A DNA stretch of 64,000 nt from contig JAJFJQ010000027.1 in NCBI GenBank assembly GCA_021773835.1, positions 25,567 through 89,566 on the forward strand, in the 5' to 3' direction. The notes beneath the pieces were generated by a model. It saw only the letters and a program-made list of their open reading frames with translations, ran no database searches and had not been told where the DNA came from. Source of the stretch: Gammaproteobacteria bacterium (GTDB lineage Bacteria > Pseudomonadota > Gammaproteobacteria > Ga0077536). The translations under genes were made by a program, and so were the position numbers. Below, piece by piece: positions 8,418 through 17,416 of the stretch. Each line of letters begins with the position of its first letter. Position 1 is the first letter of the stretch.

Positions 8418-8706
8418 TCACATTCATTAGCAATACGCGGCCGAGCACTGGCCCACTACGGCTTCTCACACGAACACTTGTACACAAAATCGATCAGCGC
8501 ACAAAATCTGATTGGTAGGTGGTGACGTCGGTCTCGGAAATGAAACTGCCGCATTAATCTTCTCGATGGTCAACTTATTGATGGTCGAATTTAGTGGAAC
8601 GACAAACCGGATACCGGGCGTCAATCTGAGTAACGGACAATGTGACGGCCATCTTCTAGTACTCGACCAACCTGTTAAAGCGGTAAGATTGCCCGAGGAA
8701 TTTTAA
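8418..8706 (+). pseudogene. Gap of 308 bases holding a possible frameshifted gene remnant
   Basis: Two plus-strand frames join near 8515. The first ends AHYGFSHEHLYTKSISAQNLIG; the second continues GGDVGLGNETAALIFSMVN and stops at TAA 8704-8706 after AVRLPEEF. The combined reading looks protein-like, but I do not recognise a family and there is no credible start with a ribosome site. I interpret it as the decayed tail of a lost gene. It could also be chance coding-like sequence. Confidence 0.25.
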
Positions 8707-8724
8707 GCGATAGGTCAATGTCTC

Positions 8725-9879
8725 ATGGCTGCACCGGCGATGGTCGACATACACACTGTATTTCAAGCGGCAGTCGATTCCGCCATCCGTGAGCATGGCG
8801 AAGTTGGTCTACAAGTTGCCGTTTATCATCGGGGCGAACTTGTCGTCGATGCTTGGGGTGGTATCGCCGATGAAACCACTGGGCGCGCAGTCGATCGCGA
8901 TACGCTGTTCGCGTGCTTTTCTGTGATCAAGGCGGTCACAGCAATGGCACTGCATATCCAAGCAGAGCGCGGGTTAATCGATTACGAACAATCGATTGCA
9001 ACGTACTGGCCGGAGTTTGCGGCAGCAGGAAAGGATCGGGCGACGATACGCGATGCCCTGAGTCACCGGCTCGGTATTCCGCAAATGCCGGACGGCGTCA
9101 CCCCCGAACTCATGAGCGATTACGACTGGATGGTTGATGCCCTGGCGAAGATGGAGCCGCGTTTCGAACCCGGAACCGACAACGCTTACATGTGTTACAC
9201 CTTCGGTTGGGTGATCGCGGAGTGTGTGCGACGCACCGATCCCAAGCGCCGACCGTTTGGTCAGTTTGTGCAAGAAGAAATCTGTACGCCGCTTAAGATC
9301 ACGGATTTATGGATCGGGATCCCTGATGAAATCGAACCGCGGATCGCAAGAATTAAGAATTCCGTGCCGCGGCCATTAGCGCCTGATCTACCAATTTTTT
9401 CTGCCATTCCACCCGAAGTCGCAACGGTCGAAGAAGTTTTCGGACGCGCTGATGTGCGGCGCTCGTGTAATCCAGGGGCAAACGGCATCATGAACGCACG
9501 TAGTGCGGCGCGGGTATTCGCGCTGCTGGCCAATGGTGGCGCCCTCGACGGCGTCCGTTTATTGTCCGAGGAGCGTGTACGTAGCTTCAGCACCCCCCGC
9601 CGCGATACCGATCGGCCAGATACGATTCTCGGATTTCCGGTGCGGGTGGGAACAGCGGGATTCTGGCTGGGCGGTAACGTCAGTAATGATTACCCTTACC
9701 GGCTTGTTGGCGACAATCCGCGCACGCTATGCCATCCCGGCGCAGGTGGCTCAATCGGTTGGGCAGATCCAGATGCCAATCTCGCGGTGGCGATTTGTCA
9801 TAACCGGATGACGCATAGTCCGAGTGAGGCGTTCGCGCCGATCCGTGCCGCGCTGGATCAGGTGTTCGACCTTACGTAA
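8725..9879 (+). CDS. Serine hydrolase, class C beta-lactamase/esterase family
   Basis: A 384-residue protein with the SxxK catalytic motif S66-V-I-K69 in the expected ACFSVIKAV context. The CYTFGW segment (about residues 157-162) sits in the YxN/YxS position, and HPGAGGSIGWADP near residues 335-350 takes the place of the KTG-type third motif. The absence of a signal peptide and the EstB-like length suggest a cytoplasmic esterase, peptidase or amide hydrolase rather than an antibiotic-resistance enzyme. The start is ATG 8725; the nearest downstream gene is the GFA protein. Confidence 0.85.
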   Translation: MAAPAMVDIHTVFQAAVDSAIREHGEVGLQVAVYHRGELVVDAWGGIADETTGRAVDRDTLFACFSVIKAVTAMALHIQAERGLIDYEQSIATYWPEFAAAGKDRATIRDALSHRLGIPQMPDGVTPELMSDYDWMVDALAKMEPRFEPGTDNAYMCYTFGWVIAECVRRTDPKRRPFGQFVQEEICTPLKITDLWIGIPDEIEPRIARIKNSVPRPLAPDLPIFSAIPPEVATVEEVFGRADVRRSCNPGANGIMNARSAARVFALLANGGALDGVRLLSEERVRSFSTPRRDTDRPDTILGFPVRVGTAGFWLGGNVSNDYPYRLVGDNPRTLCHPGAGGSIGWADPDANLAVAICHNRMTHSPSEAFAPIRAALDQVFDLT

Positions 9880-9938
9880 CGGCGTAGGTGCCTCACTGGC
9901 GGGAAGCGATCGAATAAATCAGTCGGAGGATGCTCGAA

Positions 9939-10355
9939 ATGCCACAGATAATCTCCGGGGGCTGTCGGTGTGGACAAGTTCGTTACGAATGCGCAACGGA
10001 ACCACTTGCCGTGACACTGTGTTACTGCCGCGATTGTCAGCAGTTCGCAGGTGGCGCATGCGGTAACTTCGTGGTGATGCCTGTCTCGTCGGTCGCGGTA
10101 ACGGGCAGGATAAAAAGTTACAGCGTGCAAGCGGAGAGCGACCGAACCATCAGCCGCGAATTTTGTCCGGAATGCGGCTCACCGTTGTTCGCCACCACCT
10201 CAAATCTACATGCCGTCACCGTTGCCAGTTTCGACGATCCGAGCCCGTACAAACCTACCCTAGCTATCTGGCTTGATAGCGCGCCACCGTGGGCCGCTGC
10301 ACCCCCAGACATCCCGCAGTTTCCGCGAAACCCACCTCTGTCCTCCGGGCAGTAG
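9939..10355 (+). CDS. GFA/CENP-V-family zinc protein
   Basis: The start is set at ATG 9939 because GGAGGA lies 8 bases upstream; an ATG at 9930 overlaps that site. The 138-residue product has the family's zinc cysteines: GGCRCGQVRYEC at the N-terminus, LCYCRDCQQFAG in the middle and FCPECGSPLF later. The family takes its name from glutathione-dependent formaldehyde-activating enzyme, though most members have no proven activity. The last 20 or so residues are proline-rich and probably disordered. Confidence 0.88.
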   Translation: MPQIISGGCRCGQVRYECATEPLAVTLCYCRDCQQFAGGACGNFVVMPVSSVAVTGRIKSYSVQAESDRTISREFCPECGSPLFATTSNLHAVTVASFDDPSPYKPTLAIWLDSAPPWAAAPPDIPQFPRNPPLSSGQ

Positions 10356-10515
10356 CGGCGCTCTGGGTAACATAGCCCGACGGATCTCTTATGCACGCCC
10401 CTTAGCGGACACTCGAAAAACAGGCTTCGATCGTCCTATACTCCCAGCCCACTCGAGAGCAGTAGCGCCATCGTTGTTGTGATCTCGGAGAATCACTGTT
10501 CAAACGGAGGACGTC

Positions 10516-11283
10516 ATGGGGCGATTACAAGATAAGGTGTGCATCATCACCGGTGCGGCGGGCGGTCAAGGTCAGGTTGCAGTCGAATTGTTCGCTGCCG
10601 AGGGTGCAAAGGTTGTGGCGACTGATCTACCCGGCAAGGCAACCAGTGCAATCAATGAAACAATGCAGAAATTCCCGGGCAAGGTGTACTATGTACGCGG
10701 TGACGTCACAGCGAACGCCGACTTAGACGAAATCGTCAAAACCGCGACCGATAACTTTGGTCGTATCGACGTCTTATTCAACAACCATGGTGTCATGGTC
10801 GGTAGTCCGTTGCTCGAGACGACCGAAGAAGAAATCGATCAGGTCCTAAAGATCAACGTGCGCGCCTCGTTTCTGCTATGCCAACGTGTTGCCCGTCAAA
10901 TGGTTGAACAAGGCGGTGGCGGATCTATTATTTTGAATAGTTCTGTCGGCGGCCTAGTGGGATTCCCGGACATGGCTGCTTACGGCGCATCCAAGGCCGG
11001 GGTAGCGCAGCTCGCGCGCTCAATGGCAAACGACTTGAGGGATCATCAGGTTCGCGTTAATGCCGTCGCTCCCGGCGGGATTGACACACCAATGCCGCAC
11101 AAATATTTAGAAAAATTTGAAGACCGTGAAGAGATCTGGAAGGCCATGGAGCAGGCACACCTAACCGGACGTTTGGGTCGCCCCGAAGAAGTGATCTGGT
11201 TGGTGATTTTTCTCGCCTCGGACGAAGCCTCGTTTATGAACGGTGCCGTGGTTGCGGTCGATGGCGGCTACTCCTGCGTATAG
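10516..11283 (+). CDS. Short-chain dehydrogenase/reductase (first gene of a five-gene operon)
   Basis: A 255-residue classical SDR. The NAD(P)-binding TGAAGGQG is at residues 12-19, NNHG at 89-92, the catalytic Ser at 142-143, and Tyr156 and Lys160 in YGASK. DVTANADLDE follows an Asp after beta-2 (TDLPG), which favours NAD(H). A GGAGG ribosome site sits 7 bases before the ATG. The next gene starts 5 bases after its stop, so it is co-transcribed with the luciferase-like, lyase and LeuCD-like genes and probably oxidises a pathway alcohol or hydroxy acid. Confidence 0.93.
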   Translation: MGRLQDKVCIITGAAGGQGQVAVELFAAEGAKVVATDLPGKATSAINETMQKFPGKVYYVRGDVTANADLDEIVKTATDNFGRIDVLFNNHGVMVGSPLLETTEEEIDQVLKINVRASFLLCQRVARQMVEQGGGGSIILNSSVGGLVGFPDMAAYGASKAGVAQLARSMANDLRDHQVRVNAVAPGGIDTPMPHKYLEKFEDREEIWKAMEQAHLTGRLGRPEEVIWLVIFLASDEASFMNGAVVAVDGGYSCV

Positions 11284-11288
11284 TTTCA

Positions 11289-12422
11289 ATGCACACAACT
11301 GATCGCTTGCGCGGCGGTAACGCGCTTAAGTTTGGGGTGTTCGGCGTTAACGTCTCCCATGGCTGCTCGGTAACTACTGCGCCTGGCAATATTGAAGTCA
11401 CCTGGGACGAAAGCGTGCGTATCGCGCGCGCCGCCGATGCTGCCGGCATCGAGGCACTGATCCCGGTCGCGCGTTGGAAGGGCTTCGGCGGTGAAACGAA
11501 TTTTAATCATCGCTGTTTCGAAACCTATACCTGGGCCGCGGGCCTCGCCCAGGCAACCAACAATATCCACGTGCTGGCAACTTCTCACGTGCCCACAATC
11601 CATCCCGTGATGGCCGCAAAACAAGCCGCCACGATTGATCACATTTCGGGTGGACGCTTCGGACTCAATATCGTCGCTGGTTGGAATGCAAGCGAGATCG
11701 GCATGTTTGGTCGTCCGCAACGCGAGCATGACGAGCGCTACGCTGTCGCTGCTGAGTGGATCACACTGATTAAGCGATTGTGGACGGAGCCGGGCGCGTT
11801 TGATTATAAGGGCGAATATTTTGACTGCCCGGCCGCCTACGCCGAGCCCAAGCCAATTCAAGCCCCTCATCCGTTTATTATCAGCGCAGGAGTTAGTCCC
11901 GCGGGTCAGCGATTCGCCGCCGAGCATGCCGATATGAATTTCTTACTCGCGCCGACCTTAGAAATCGGCGCTGAGATACTACGTGGTGTTAAAGCGATGG
12001 CCAAAGACGAGTTTGGCCGCGACATTCAAGTATGGGGAATGGCGGCGATCACACAAGGCGATTCGCAAAAGGCAGCGGAAGATTACTTTAAGTATTACGT
12101 CGATGAAGTCGGCGATTGGGCCGGGGCGGAGAATATGCTGAACGCGTTTGCACCAAATTCCGGCAGTTATTCGCCCGAGCACCGGGCGCAGCATCTGCGC
12201 TCTATGGTCGCAGGCTACTGCGCCTGGCCGATTGTTGGTTCGGCAGAGCGAATAGCTGAATCGTTAATCGAAATTTCAGATCTCGGATTCGATGGGCTGA
12301 GTCTGTCGTGGGTAAACTACGATGACGGTCTTGCCCAGTTCAATGCGGAGGTGATGCCACTGTTGGAACAAGCCGGAGTAAGGCAAGCTGTCACTGAAAC
12401 TAAAACACGAGCAAGGGCATGA
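11289..12422 (+). CDS. Luciferase-like (LLM) flavin-dependent monooxygenase, SsuD/RutA/SfnG type
   Basis: A 377-residue TIM-barrel flavin monooxygenase. DESVRIARAADAAGIEALIPVARWKG, the HVPTIHPVMAAKQAATIDHISGGRFGLNIVAGWN block and EHDERYAVAAEWI are hallmarks of the FMNH2-dependent alkanesulfonate/RutA/dimethylsulfone monooxygenase group. Such enzymes insert oxygen at C-S, C-N or amide bonds using reduced FMN from a separate reductase. No reductase gene adjoins it. Its stop overlaps the next start by 4 bases (ATGA), so it is translationally coupled to the lyase gene. The substrate is not identifiable. Confidence 0.9.
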   Translation: MHTTDRLRGGNALKFGVFGVNVSHGCSVTTAPGNIEVTWDESVRIARAADAAGIEALIPVARWKGFGGETNFNHRCFETYTWAAGLAQATNNIHVLATSHVPTIHPVMAAKQAATIDHISGGRFGLNIVAGWNASEIGMFGRPQREHDERYAVAAEWITLIKRLWTEPGAFDYKGEYFDCPAAYAEPKPIQAPHPFIISAGVSPAGQRFAAEHADMNFLLAPTLEIGAEILRGVKAMAKDEFGRDIQVWGMAAITQGDSQKAAEDYFKYYVDEVGDWAGAENMLNAFAPNSGSYSPEHRAQHLRSMVAGYCAWPIVGSAERIAESLIEISDLGFDGLSLSWVNYDDGLAQFNAEVMPLLEQAGVRQAVTETKTRARA

Positions 12423-13291
12423 CACCAACAGACAAACGCGCCGTACTCGCAAAACGCATTCGCGCTCGCGAACTGGTTATCGCACCCGGCATCTACGACA
12501 TGATTTCCGTACGCATTGCCGACAAGCAAGCACACCCTGCCTTATATATGACGGGCTACGGCACGGTTGCGTCCTACCTAGGACTACCCGATGCAGGCTT
12601 GGCTAGCTACACCGACATGGTCCACCGCGCGGGACAAATGGCCGCCGGTAGCAACACCCCAATTATTGCCGATGCGGATACCGGCTACGGCGGTCTATTG
12701 AATGTGCAGCACACAGTCCGGGGCTTTGAGGCCGCCGGAATCGCGGCGATCCAGATCGAAGATCAAGAATTTCCAAAGAAATGCGGCCACACGCTCGGAC
12801 GGCGCGTGATCGAGACCGCTGAGATGGTCGAAAAAGTCATGGTCGCCTGCGACGCACGTCAAGATCCGAATTTCTTGATCATCGCCCGTACGGATGCACG
12901 AACCGGCTTGGGCTTAGATGAAGCGATTAAACGGGCACTTGCGTATCGCGAAGCCGGTGCCGACGTCATTTTCGTCGAAGCGCCTGAGAACGAAGACGAA
13001 TTTGCTGCGGTCGCGGCGGCGATTGACGCGCCACTGATGGCAAATATGGTCGAAGGTGGGCGCTCGCCGTTACTCAGTCGGGAACGTTTAAGCGAACTCG
13101 GTTTTGCGGTCGCGATCTATCCTGGCACCGGATTCACTGCTGCGGCCGCGGCGCTGGAGCAGGCGTACCGCTGCATTCGCGACACGGGTTCAACCGATAC
13201 GCTGGAGGCGCCGTTATACCCCGTCACCGAAATGCATAATTTAATGGGTTTCGAATCGGTTTGGGATTTCGAAAAGAAATGGGCTAAATAA
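12419..13291 (+). CDS. Isocitrate lyase/PEP mutase superfamily C-C lyase (methylisocitrate or dimethylmalate lyase type)
   Basis: A 290-residue TIM-barrel protein with metal-binding IIADADTGYGG (Asp85, Asp87), QIEDQEFPKKCGH (lyase signature KKCGH at 120-124, Cys122 as general acid/base), and IARTDART. KKCGH marks a lyase rather than a phosphonomutase. The family cleaves 2-methylisocitrate, 2,3-dimethylmalate or oxaloacetate. Directly downstream lie LeuC-like and LeuD-like subunits. The same pairing occurs in nicotinate fermentation, where DmdAB makes 2,3-dimethylmalate and Dml cleaves it to propionate and pyruvate. A similar sequence here is an inference. Confidence 0.88.
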   Translation: MTPTDKRAVLAKRIRARELVIAPGIYDMISVRIADKQAHPALYMTGYGTVASYLGLPDAGLASYTDMVHRAGQMAAGSNTPIIADADTGYGGLLNVQHTVRGFEAAGIAAIQIEDQEFPKKCGHTLGRRVIETAEMVEKVMVACDARQDPNFLIIARTDARTGLGLDEAIKRALAYREAGADVIFVEAPENEDEFAAVAAAIDAPLMANMVEGGRSPLLSRERLSELGFAVAIYPGTGFTAAAAALEQAYRCIRDTGSTDTLEAPLYPVTEMHNLMGFESVWDFEKKWAK

Positions 13292-13298
13292 CCACGCG

Positions 13299-14717
13299 AT
13301 GCCTGCACCCGCCGCGCCGCGACTACTGTTCGACAAGATCTGGAATTCGCATTGCGTCACGGGACTCGGCGGCGGCTATGATCTGATTTATATCGATCGC
13401 CACATGTTGCATGAGCTCGCAAGTGATGTGGCGTTTGCCATGCTGCATGAGCGCGGACAATCGGTACGCCGTCCGGAACTCACGTTTGCAACCCACGATC
13501 ACGTGGTGTCGACGGCCGCCGGGCGCCAAGATGACACCTGGCCCGAAAGCGCCGGCTACATCGCAACGCTGCGTGACAATACGGCACGCCACAATATTGA
13601 GCTATTTGATCTGCACAGTCCGCAACAAGGTATCGTGCACGTGGTTGCGCCGGAACTCGGTGTTGCCTTACCTGGAACTACGCTCGTGTGTGGAGATAGC
13701 CACACGTGTACGGTTGGCGCCCTCGGCGCGCTGTCGTGGGGGATCGGCACGTCGGATGTCGCACATGTGCTTGCCACCCAAACACTGGTGCAATTACGAC
13801 CACAAGTCATGCGCATCGAATGCACTGGGCGGCTAGCCGATGGTGTCACTGCTAAAGATCTCGTGCTGGCGTTAATTGGGAAACTCGGTGCGGACGCGGG
13901 CACCGGTTATGCCATCGAATACTGTGGTGAAGCTGTCTCAGCGCTGTCGATCGAGGCTCGCTTAACGCTGTGCAATCTGAGCATCGAAATGGGCGCGCGC
14001 ATCGGGCAAGTTGCACCGGACGACAGCACTTACGAATATTTAAGTGGCCGGCGTTATACGCCAATTGGCGAGGCTTGGGACCAGGCGCTGGTGCATTGGC
14101 AATCACTACCAAGCGATCTCGGTGCAACTGCCGCCCGTGAAATTAGTTTTGAGGTAAGCCACCTAAAACCACAGATCACCTGGGGTACCAGTCCGGCACA
14201 TGTGATCGACATCGATGGTGTCGTGCCAGATCCAAGCGACGCCATCGATGCACAGACCCGCACCGGAATGGAAAAAGCGTTGGCTTATATGGATCTAGCA
14301 CCGGGGACGCGGCTAGCCGATGTTGAGATCGATGCGGTGTTCATCGGATCTTGCACCAATAGCCGGATCTCTGATTTGCGCATAGCCGCAAATGTGGTCA
14401 AAGGCCGTCATGTTGCCGCCGGCGTGCGGGCCTTAGTGGTTCCAGGATCATCCCAAGTACGGAAGCAGGCTGAAGCCGAAGGATTAGACAAAATATTCTC
14501 TGCCGCGGGATTTGAGTGGCGCCAGGCGGGATGCTCGATGTGCGTTGCCTTGAACGACGATCGCCTTCGATCCGGTCAACGTTGCATGTCAACGTCAAAT
14601 AGAAACTTCGAGGGGCGCCAAGGTAAAGGTAGTCGTACGCATCTCGCAAGCCCTGCGAGTGCCGCGGCCAGTGCTATCTGCGGCTACATCACAGATCATC
14701 GAAGCATCGCCGTATGA
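13299..14717 (+). CDS. Aconitase-family hydro-lyase large subunit (LeuC-like; possibly dimethylmalate dehydratase-like)
   Basis: A 472-residue protein of the 3-isopropylmalate dehydratase large subunit type. The three 4Fe-4S cysteines are visible: Cys352 in IGSCTNSR, and Cys412 and Cys415 in [33 protein letters not shown] and [14 protein letters not shown] are aconitase active-site blocks. Length matches LeuC (about 466). The usual biosynthetic neighbours leuA and leuB are absent. The neighbours are instead an isocitrate-lyase-family enzyme, an SDR and a monooxygenase, which argues for a catabolic hydro-lyase over leucine synthesis. It overlaps the small-subunit gene by 4 bases. Confidence 0.88.
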   Translation: MPAPAAPRLLFDKIWNSHCVTGLGGGYDLIYIDRHMLHELASDVAFAMLHERGQSVRRPELTFATHDHVVSTAAGRQDDTWPESAGYIATLRDNTARHNIELFDLHSPQQGIVHVVAPELGVALPGTTLVCGDSHTCTVGALGALSWGIGTSDVAHVLATQTLVQLRPQVMRIECTGRLADGVTAKDLVLALIGKLGADAGTGYAIEYCGEAVSALSIEARLTLCNLSIEMGARIGQVAPDDSTYEYLSGRRYTPIGEAWDQALVHWQSLPSDLGATAAREISFEVSHLKPQITWGTSPAHVIDIDGVVPDPSDAIDAQTRTGMEKALAYMDLAPGTRLADVEIDAVFIGSCTNSRISDLRIAANVVKGRHVAAGVRALVVPGSSQVRKQAEAEGLDKIFSAAGFEWRQAGCSMCVALNDDRLRSGQRCMSTSNRNFEGRQGKGSRTHLASPASAAASAICGYITDHRSIAV

Positions 14718-15331
14718 ACAGCGCTCTAATAACTGGTATCGCCGCCTCGCTCGCAGTCCCGAATATCGATACGGATACGATCATTCCGATCGACTACTGC
14801 ATCAATCGAAACCGTCCCAATTTCGACATCGCATTATTTCGTTCTTGGCGATTTCACGATGACGGCAGCGAAAGGCCGGACTTTCTTTTGAACACGGATC
14901 CGTATCGAGATACGAAAATATTGATTACAAGCGCCAACTTTGGTTGTGGCAGCTCGCGCGAGATGGCGGTATGGGCGCTCGTCGACTTCGGTATTAAATG
15001 CGTGATAGCGCCGAGTTTCGGTGAAATATTTTACAACAACTGCTTTCAGAACGGCCTGTTAGCGGCGCGGGTTTCCGACGAAACTGCTGTCACCCTGGGC
15101 CGTACTGCCGAGCAAACTCTTGGCTTGACCTTGGAAATTGACGTTAGTGAAAAAATGATCCGCACAAACCGGTCCGAAAAATATCAATTCGAACTCGATA
15201 GCCTCCGCAGCGAGATGTTGTTGCAAGGACTTGGTCCCGTTGCCGCTACACTGACCCGGGTGGATGACATTGAGACCTTCGAAAAAAGCGACCGCTTACG
15301 TCGACCTTGGCTAACGCCACAGCAAATTTAA
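14714..15331 (+). CDS. Aconitase-family hydro-lyase small subunit (LeuD-like)
   Basis: A 205-residue swivel-domain subunit. The features are [13 protein letters not shown] near the N-terminus, [16 protein letters not shown] (substrate-binding SSRE), and [18 protein letters not shown], which are those of LeuD. The start overlaps the large-subunit stop (ATGA), consistent with a heterodimer made in equal amounts. It closes the five-gene operon that starts at 10516. No terminator hairpin is obvious before the convergent thioesterase gene. Confidence 0.9.
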   Translation: MNSALITGIAASLAVPNIDTDTIIPIDYCINRNRPNFDIALFRSWRFHDDGSERPDFLLNTDPYRDTKILITSANFGCGSSREMAVWALVDFGIKCVIAPSFGEIFYNNCFQNGLLAARVSDETAVTLGRTAEQTLGLTLEIDVSEKMIRTNRSEKYQFELDSLRSEMLLQGLGPVAATLTRVDDIETFEKSDRLRRPWLTPQQI

Positions 15332-15354
15332 AGCGGTTGAATCATTACACACGA

Positions 15355-15714
15355 TCAATCGCGAGGAATAGCCGATTTCTTACCGTTCTCATCGACATTA
15401 ACGAATGTAATGCGTGTTGCGAATACCACGTCTTTGGACATGGTTGATGAGGTTTCAGTAAAAACTTCCACGTCATAGTCGACCGAGGTATTGCCAAGGC
15501 GCGATCGTGTGATCACAAACCGCAGGATCTGGCCACAGGCGATCGGGTTCCGGAAAGAAACGTTATCGAGTGCAATGGTAACGAAACGGTGGCCCGGAAA
15601 TTCGAGATTCACCGTAACGTACGCGAATTCATCCAACCACTTGAGGAGGTAACCGCCGAAAAGGTTACCCTGGTCATTCATGTACTCAGGCAAGATGATT
15701 TTGTAGTGTTCCAT
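15355..15714 (-). CDS. Acyl-CoA thioesterase, hotdog fold
   Basis: A 119-residue hotdog protein. PEYMNDQGNLFGGYLLKWLDEFAYV carries the hotdog helix and the Asn/Asp region of YciA/BFIT-type acyl-CoA thioesterases. TIALDNVSFRNPIACGQILRF and TRSRLGNTSVDYDVEVF are the matching strands. It would hydrolyse acyl-CoA to acid and free CoA in the cytoplasm. It lies downstream of a crotonase gene on the same strand (about 42 bases), suggesting a small acyl-CoA unit of thioesterase, crotonase and cyclase genes. Confidence 0.85.
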   Translation of the reverse strand: MEHYKIILPEYMNDQGNLFGGYLLKWLDEFAYVTVNLEFPGHRFVTIALDNVSFRNPIACGQILRFVITRSRLGNTSVDYDVEVFTETSSTMSKDVVFATRITFVNVDENGKKSAIPRD

Positions 15715-15756
15715 CGCTGGCTGCGGCTCAGAACTACCCGTTAGTGCGGATCTGAC

Positions 15757-16533
15757 TCAACGCCCTTTAAACACGGGATCGCGTTTTTCAACAAAGGCAC
15801 GCATCGCTTCTTTCGAATCTTCGCTCTTGCTTAACTCGCCAGTCATCGTTTGCTCAAAACGATAGCCGTCACGCAAGCTCATTTCCTCAATTTGATTAAG
15901 CGCGTGTTTCGCGAGCTTGATGGCGAGCGGGCTCTTGCCGGCGATTTCCCTGGCAAGCCCCAGCGCAGTATCCATCAGGTCCTCCGGAGCAGTGCATTCC
16001 TCTACAACTCCAAGCCGATACAGCTCCGGGCCAAACATGCGCATGCCGGTCAGCATCATGCGTCGCTGACGCGAATGACTGAACAGACGCTGCGCATGCC
16101 GGCCACCGCCGAGTAGGCCGACATTGATTTCGGGCAGTCCGAGACACCCTTTCTCACTCGCCAGTAGAATGTCGCAAGAAGCAGCCAGCGCGAGTCCGCC
16201 ACCGAGCGCCGGCCCATTGATCGCGGCGATCACCGGCTTCTGACATTCCATGATGCTGTGGTAGGCCTCACGCGCGCGGCGGCTGTTTTGCCAATGGTCG
16301 CCGTCTTCGCGGGTTTTGCCGACCCGCTCTTTGATATCCGCGCCGGCACAGAAGCATTTACCTTCACCGGTAAAAATGGCAACCCGAACATCGTCGCGAT
16401 CGCTAATCGTATCGAAGGTCCACGCCACTTCTTCTAACAACTGCTGGCTATGCGCGTTGACCGGTGGATTAGCAAGCTGCACCAGTCCAATGAAGTCCTC
16501 AACAACTTCGAGCTTAACGATTTCAGGATTCAC
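15757..16533 (-). CDS. Enoyl-CoA hydratase/isomerase family protein
   Basis: A 258-residue crotonase with FCAGADIKER (CoA pocket), AAINGPALGGGLALAASCD (oxyanion hole) and LGLPEINVGLLGGG. The first catalytic Glu position is Ala (GGGLALA), but the second Glu is present in PEI. A one-Glu arrangement is common in isomerases and in some hydratases of branched substrates. The C-terminal FVEKRDPVFKGR is typical. It ends 12 bases after the cyclase gene begins its own reading frame upstream, so the two are probably co-transcribed. Confidence 0.9.
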   Translation of the reverse strand: MNPEIVKLEVVEDFIGLVQLANPPVNAHSQQLLEEVAWTFDTISDRDDVRVAIFTGEGKCFCAGADIKERVGKTREDGDHWQNSRRAREAYHSIMECQKPVIAAINGPALGGGLALAASCDILLASEKGCLGLPEINVGLLGGGRHAQRLFSHSRQRRMMLTGMRMFGPELYRLGVVEECTAPEDLMDTALGLAREIAGKSPLAIKLAKHALNQIEEMSLRDGYRFEQTMTGELSKSEDSKEAMRAFVEKRDPVFKGR

Positions 16534-16545
16534 GATGACTACCTG

Positions 16546-17352
16546 CTAATCGATCATCGCCACGGCGCGCGTCCAACCCCCTGACGCTGCCTTAACCTTG
16601 CAGGGAAAACACGCGACGGTGAAACCGTAGTCAGGGAGGTCTTCCAAATGCCGAAGTTTTTCCATGTGGCAGTAAGGCACGTCGATCCCAGCGTAGTGAC
16701 CTTCCCAAATGATCTTGGGATCTTTCGTTGCCAGCCAACGTTCCAGCGTTTTCGAGAACGGCGCATCCCAACTCCACCCATCAATACCGGTCACCCGCAC
16801 ACCTTGGCTGGTGAGCCATTTCGTCGCCTCGCCTCCGACGCCGCAACCAGAGTGTATGAATTGATCGCTGCCATACATCTCGCCCGCGTGCGTATTGACC
16901 AGCACGATATCCATTGGCTGTAGTTCGTAACCGATACGTTTCAACTCTGCTTGCACGTCCGCGGCCGTTGCCACATAGCCGTCTTCCATATGACGGAAGT
17001 CGAGTTTGACCCCCGGTCGGAAATACCAATCTAGCGGCATCTGATCGATCGTCGGCATTGGATTGCCGTCTTTATCTTTCGAGTTGTAGTGATACGGCGC
17101 ATCCATGTGGGTACCGTTGTGGGTGGTTAGTGTAATTTCCTCAATTGCCCAACCCTCGCCGCCGGGGAGATCCTCTTCTTTCAATCCAGGAAAAAGCTCG
17201 CACATCTTCGGCGCATTTTCTTTACCCGTGATGTATCGGATCGTAGGACGCATAAAATCTGGATCGACTTGCGTTTCATTGTCTAGTGGTTGGCTAATGT
17301 CTATGATTCGTGACGGTAATTTCATTGATCTATATTCCCGCGCCGTAGCCAC
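16546..17352 (-). CDS. Cyclase/kynurenine-formamidase-like metal hydrolase
   Basis: A 268-residue protein with the cyclase-family motif THNGTHMDAPYH (metal-binding H-x-G-T-H-x-D), VLVNTHAGE and VTGIDGWSWDAP. Members hydrolyse formamides, lactones or cyclic amides with Zn or Mn. The frame starts at a GTG with GAGGAG 6 bases upstream; an ATG nine codons later (17325) is an alternative. It is transcribed before the crotonase gene (12 bases) and diverges from a sulfotransferase gene. Confidence 0.85.
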   Translation of the reverse strand: MATAREYRSMKLPSRIIDISQPLDNETQVDPDFMRPTIRYITGKENAPKMCELFPGLKEEDLPGGEGWAIEEITLTTHNGTHMDAPYHYNSKDKDGNPMPTIDQMPLDWYFRPGVKLDFRHMEDGYVATAADVQAELKRIGYELQPMDIVLVNTHAGEMYGSDQFIHSGCGVGGEATKWLTSQGVRVTGIDGWSWDAPFSKTLERWLATKDPKIIWEGHYAGIDVPYCHMEKLRHLEDLPDYGFTVACFPCKVKAASGGWTRAVAMID

Positions 17353-17416
17353 GGTTCTCCTCGTTGGTTTAGTTTATCGGTTAGGTTTTTGTTCTGCGCA
17401 TAATACAGGTATTTAA

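Noticed and set aside
8512..8706. Short open frame of 64 codons taken as a separate gene
   Set aside because: It lacks a ribosome site and a recognised domain. I list the region only as a possible decayed fragment joined with the frame ending at 8525.
13299..15331. Assignment of the LeuC/LeuD-like pair as leucine biosynthesis genes
   Set aside because: leuA and leuB are absent and the neighbours are catabolic. The family similarity alone does not show the pathway, so I left gene symbols blank.
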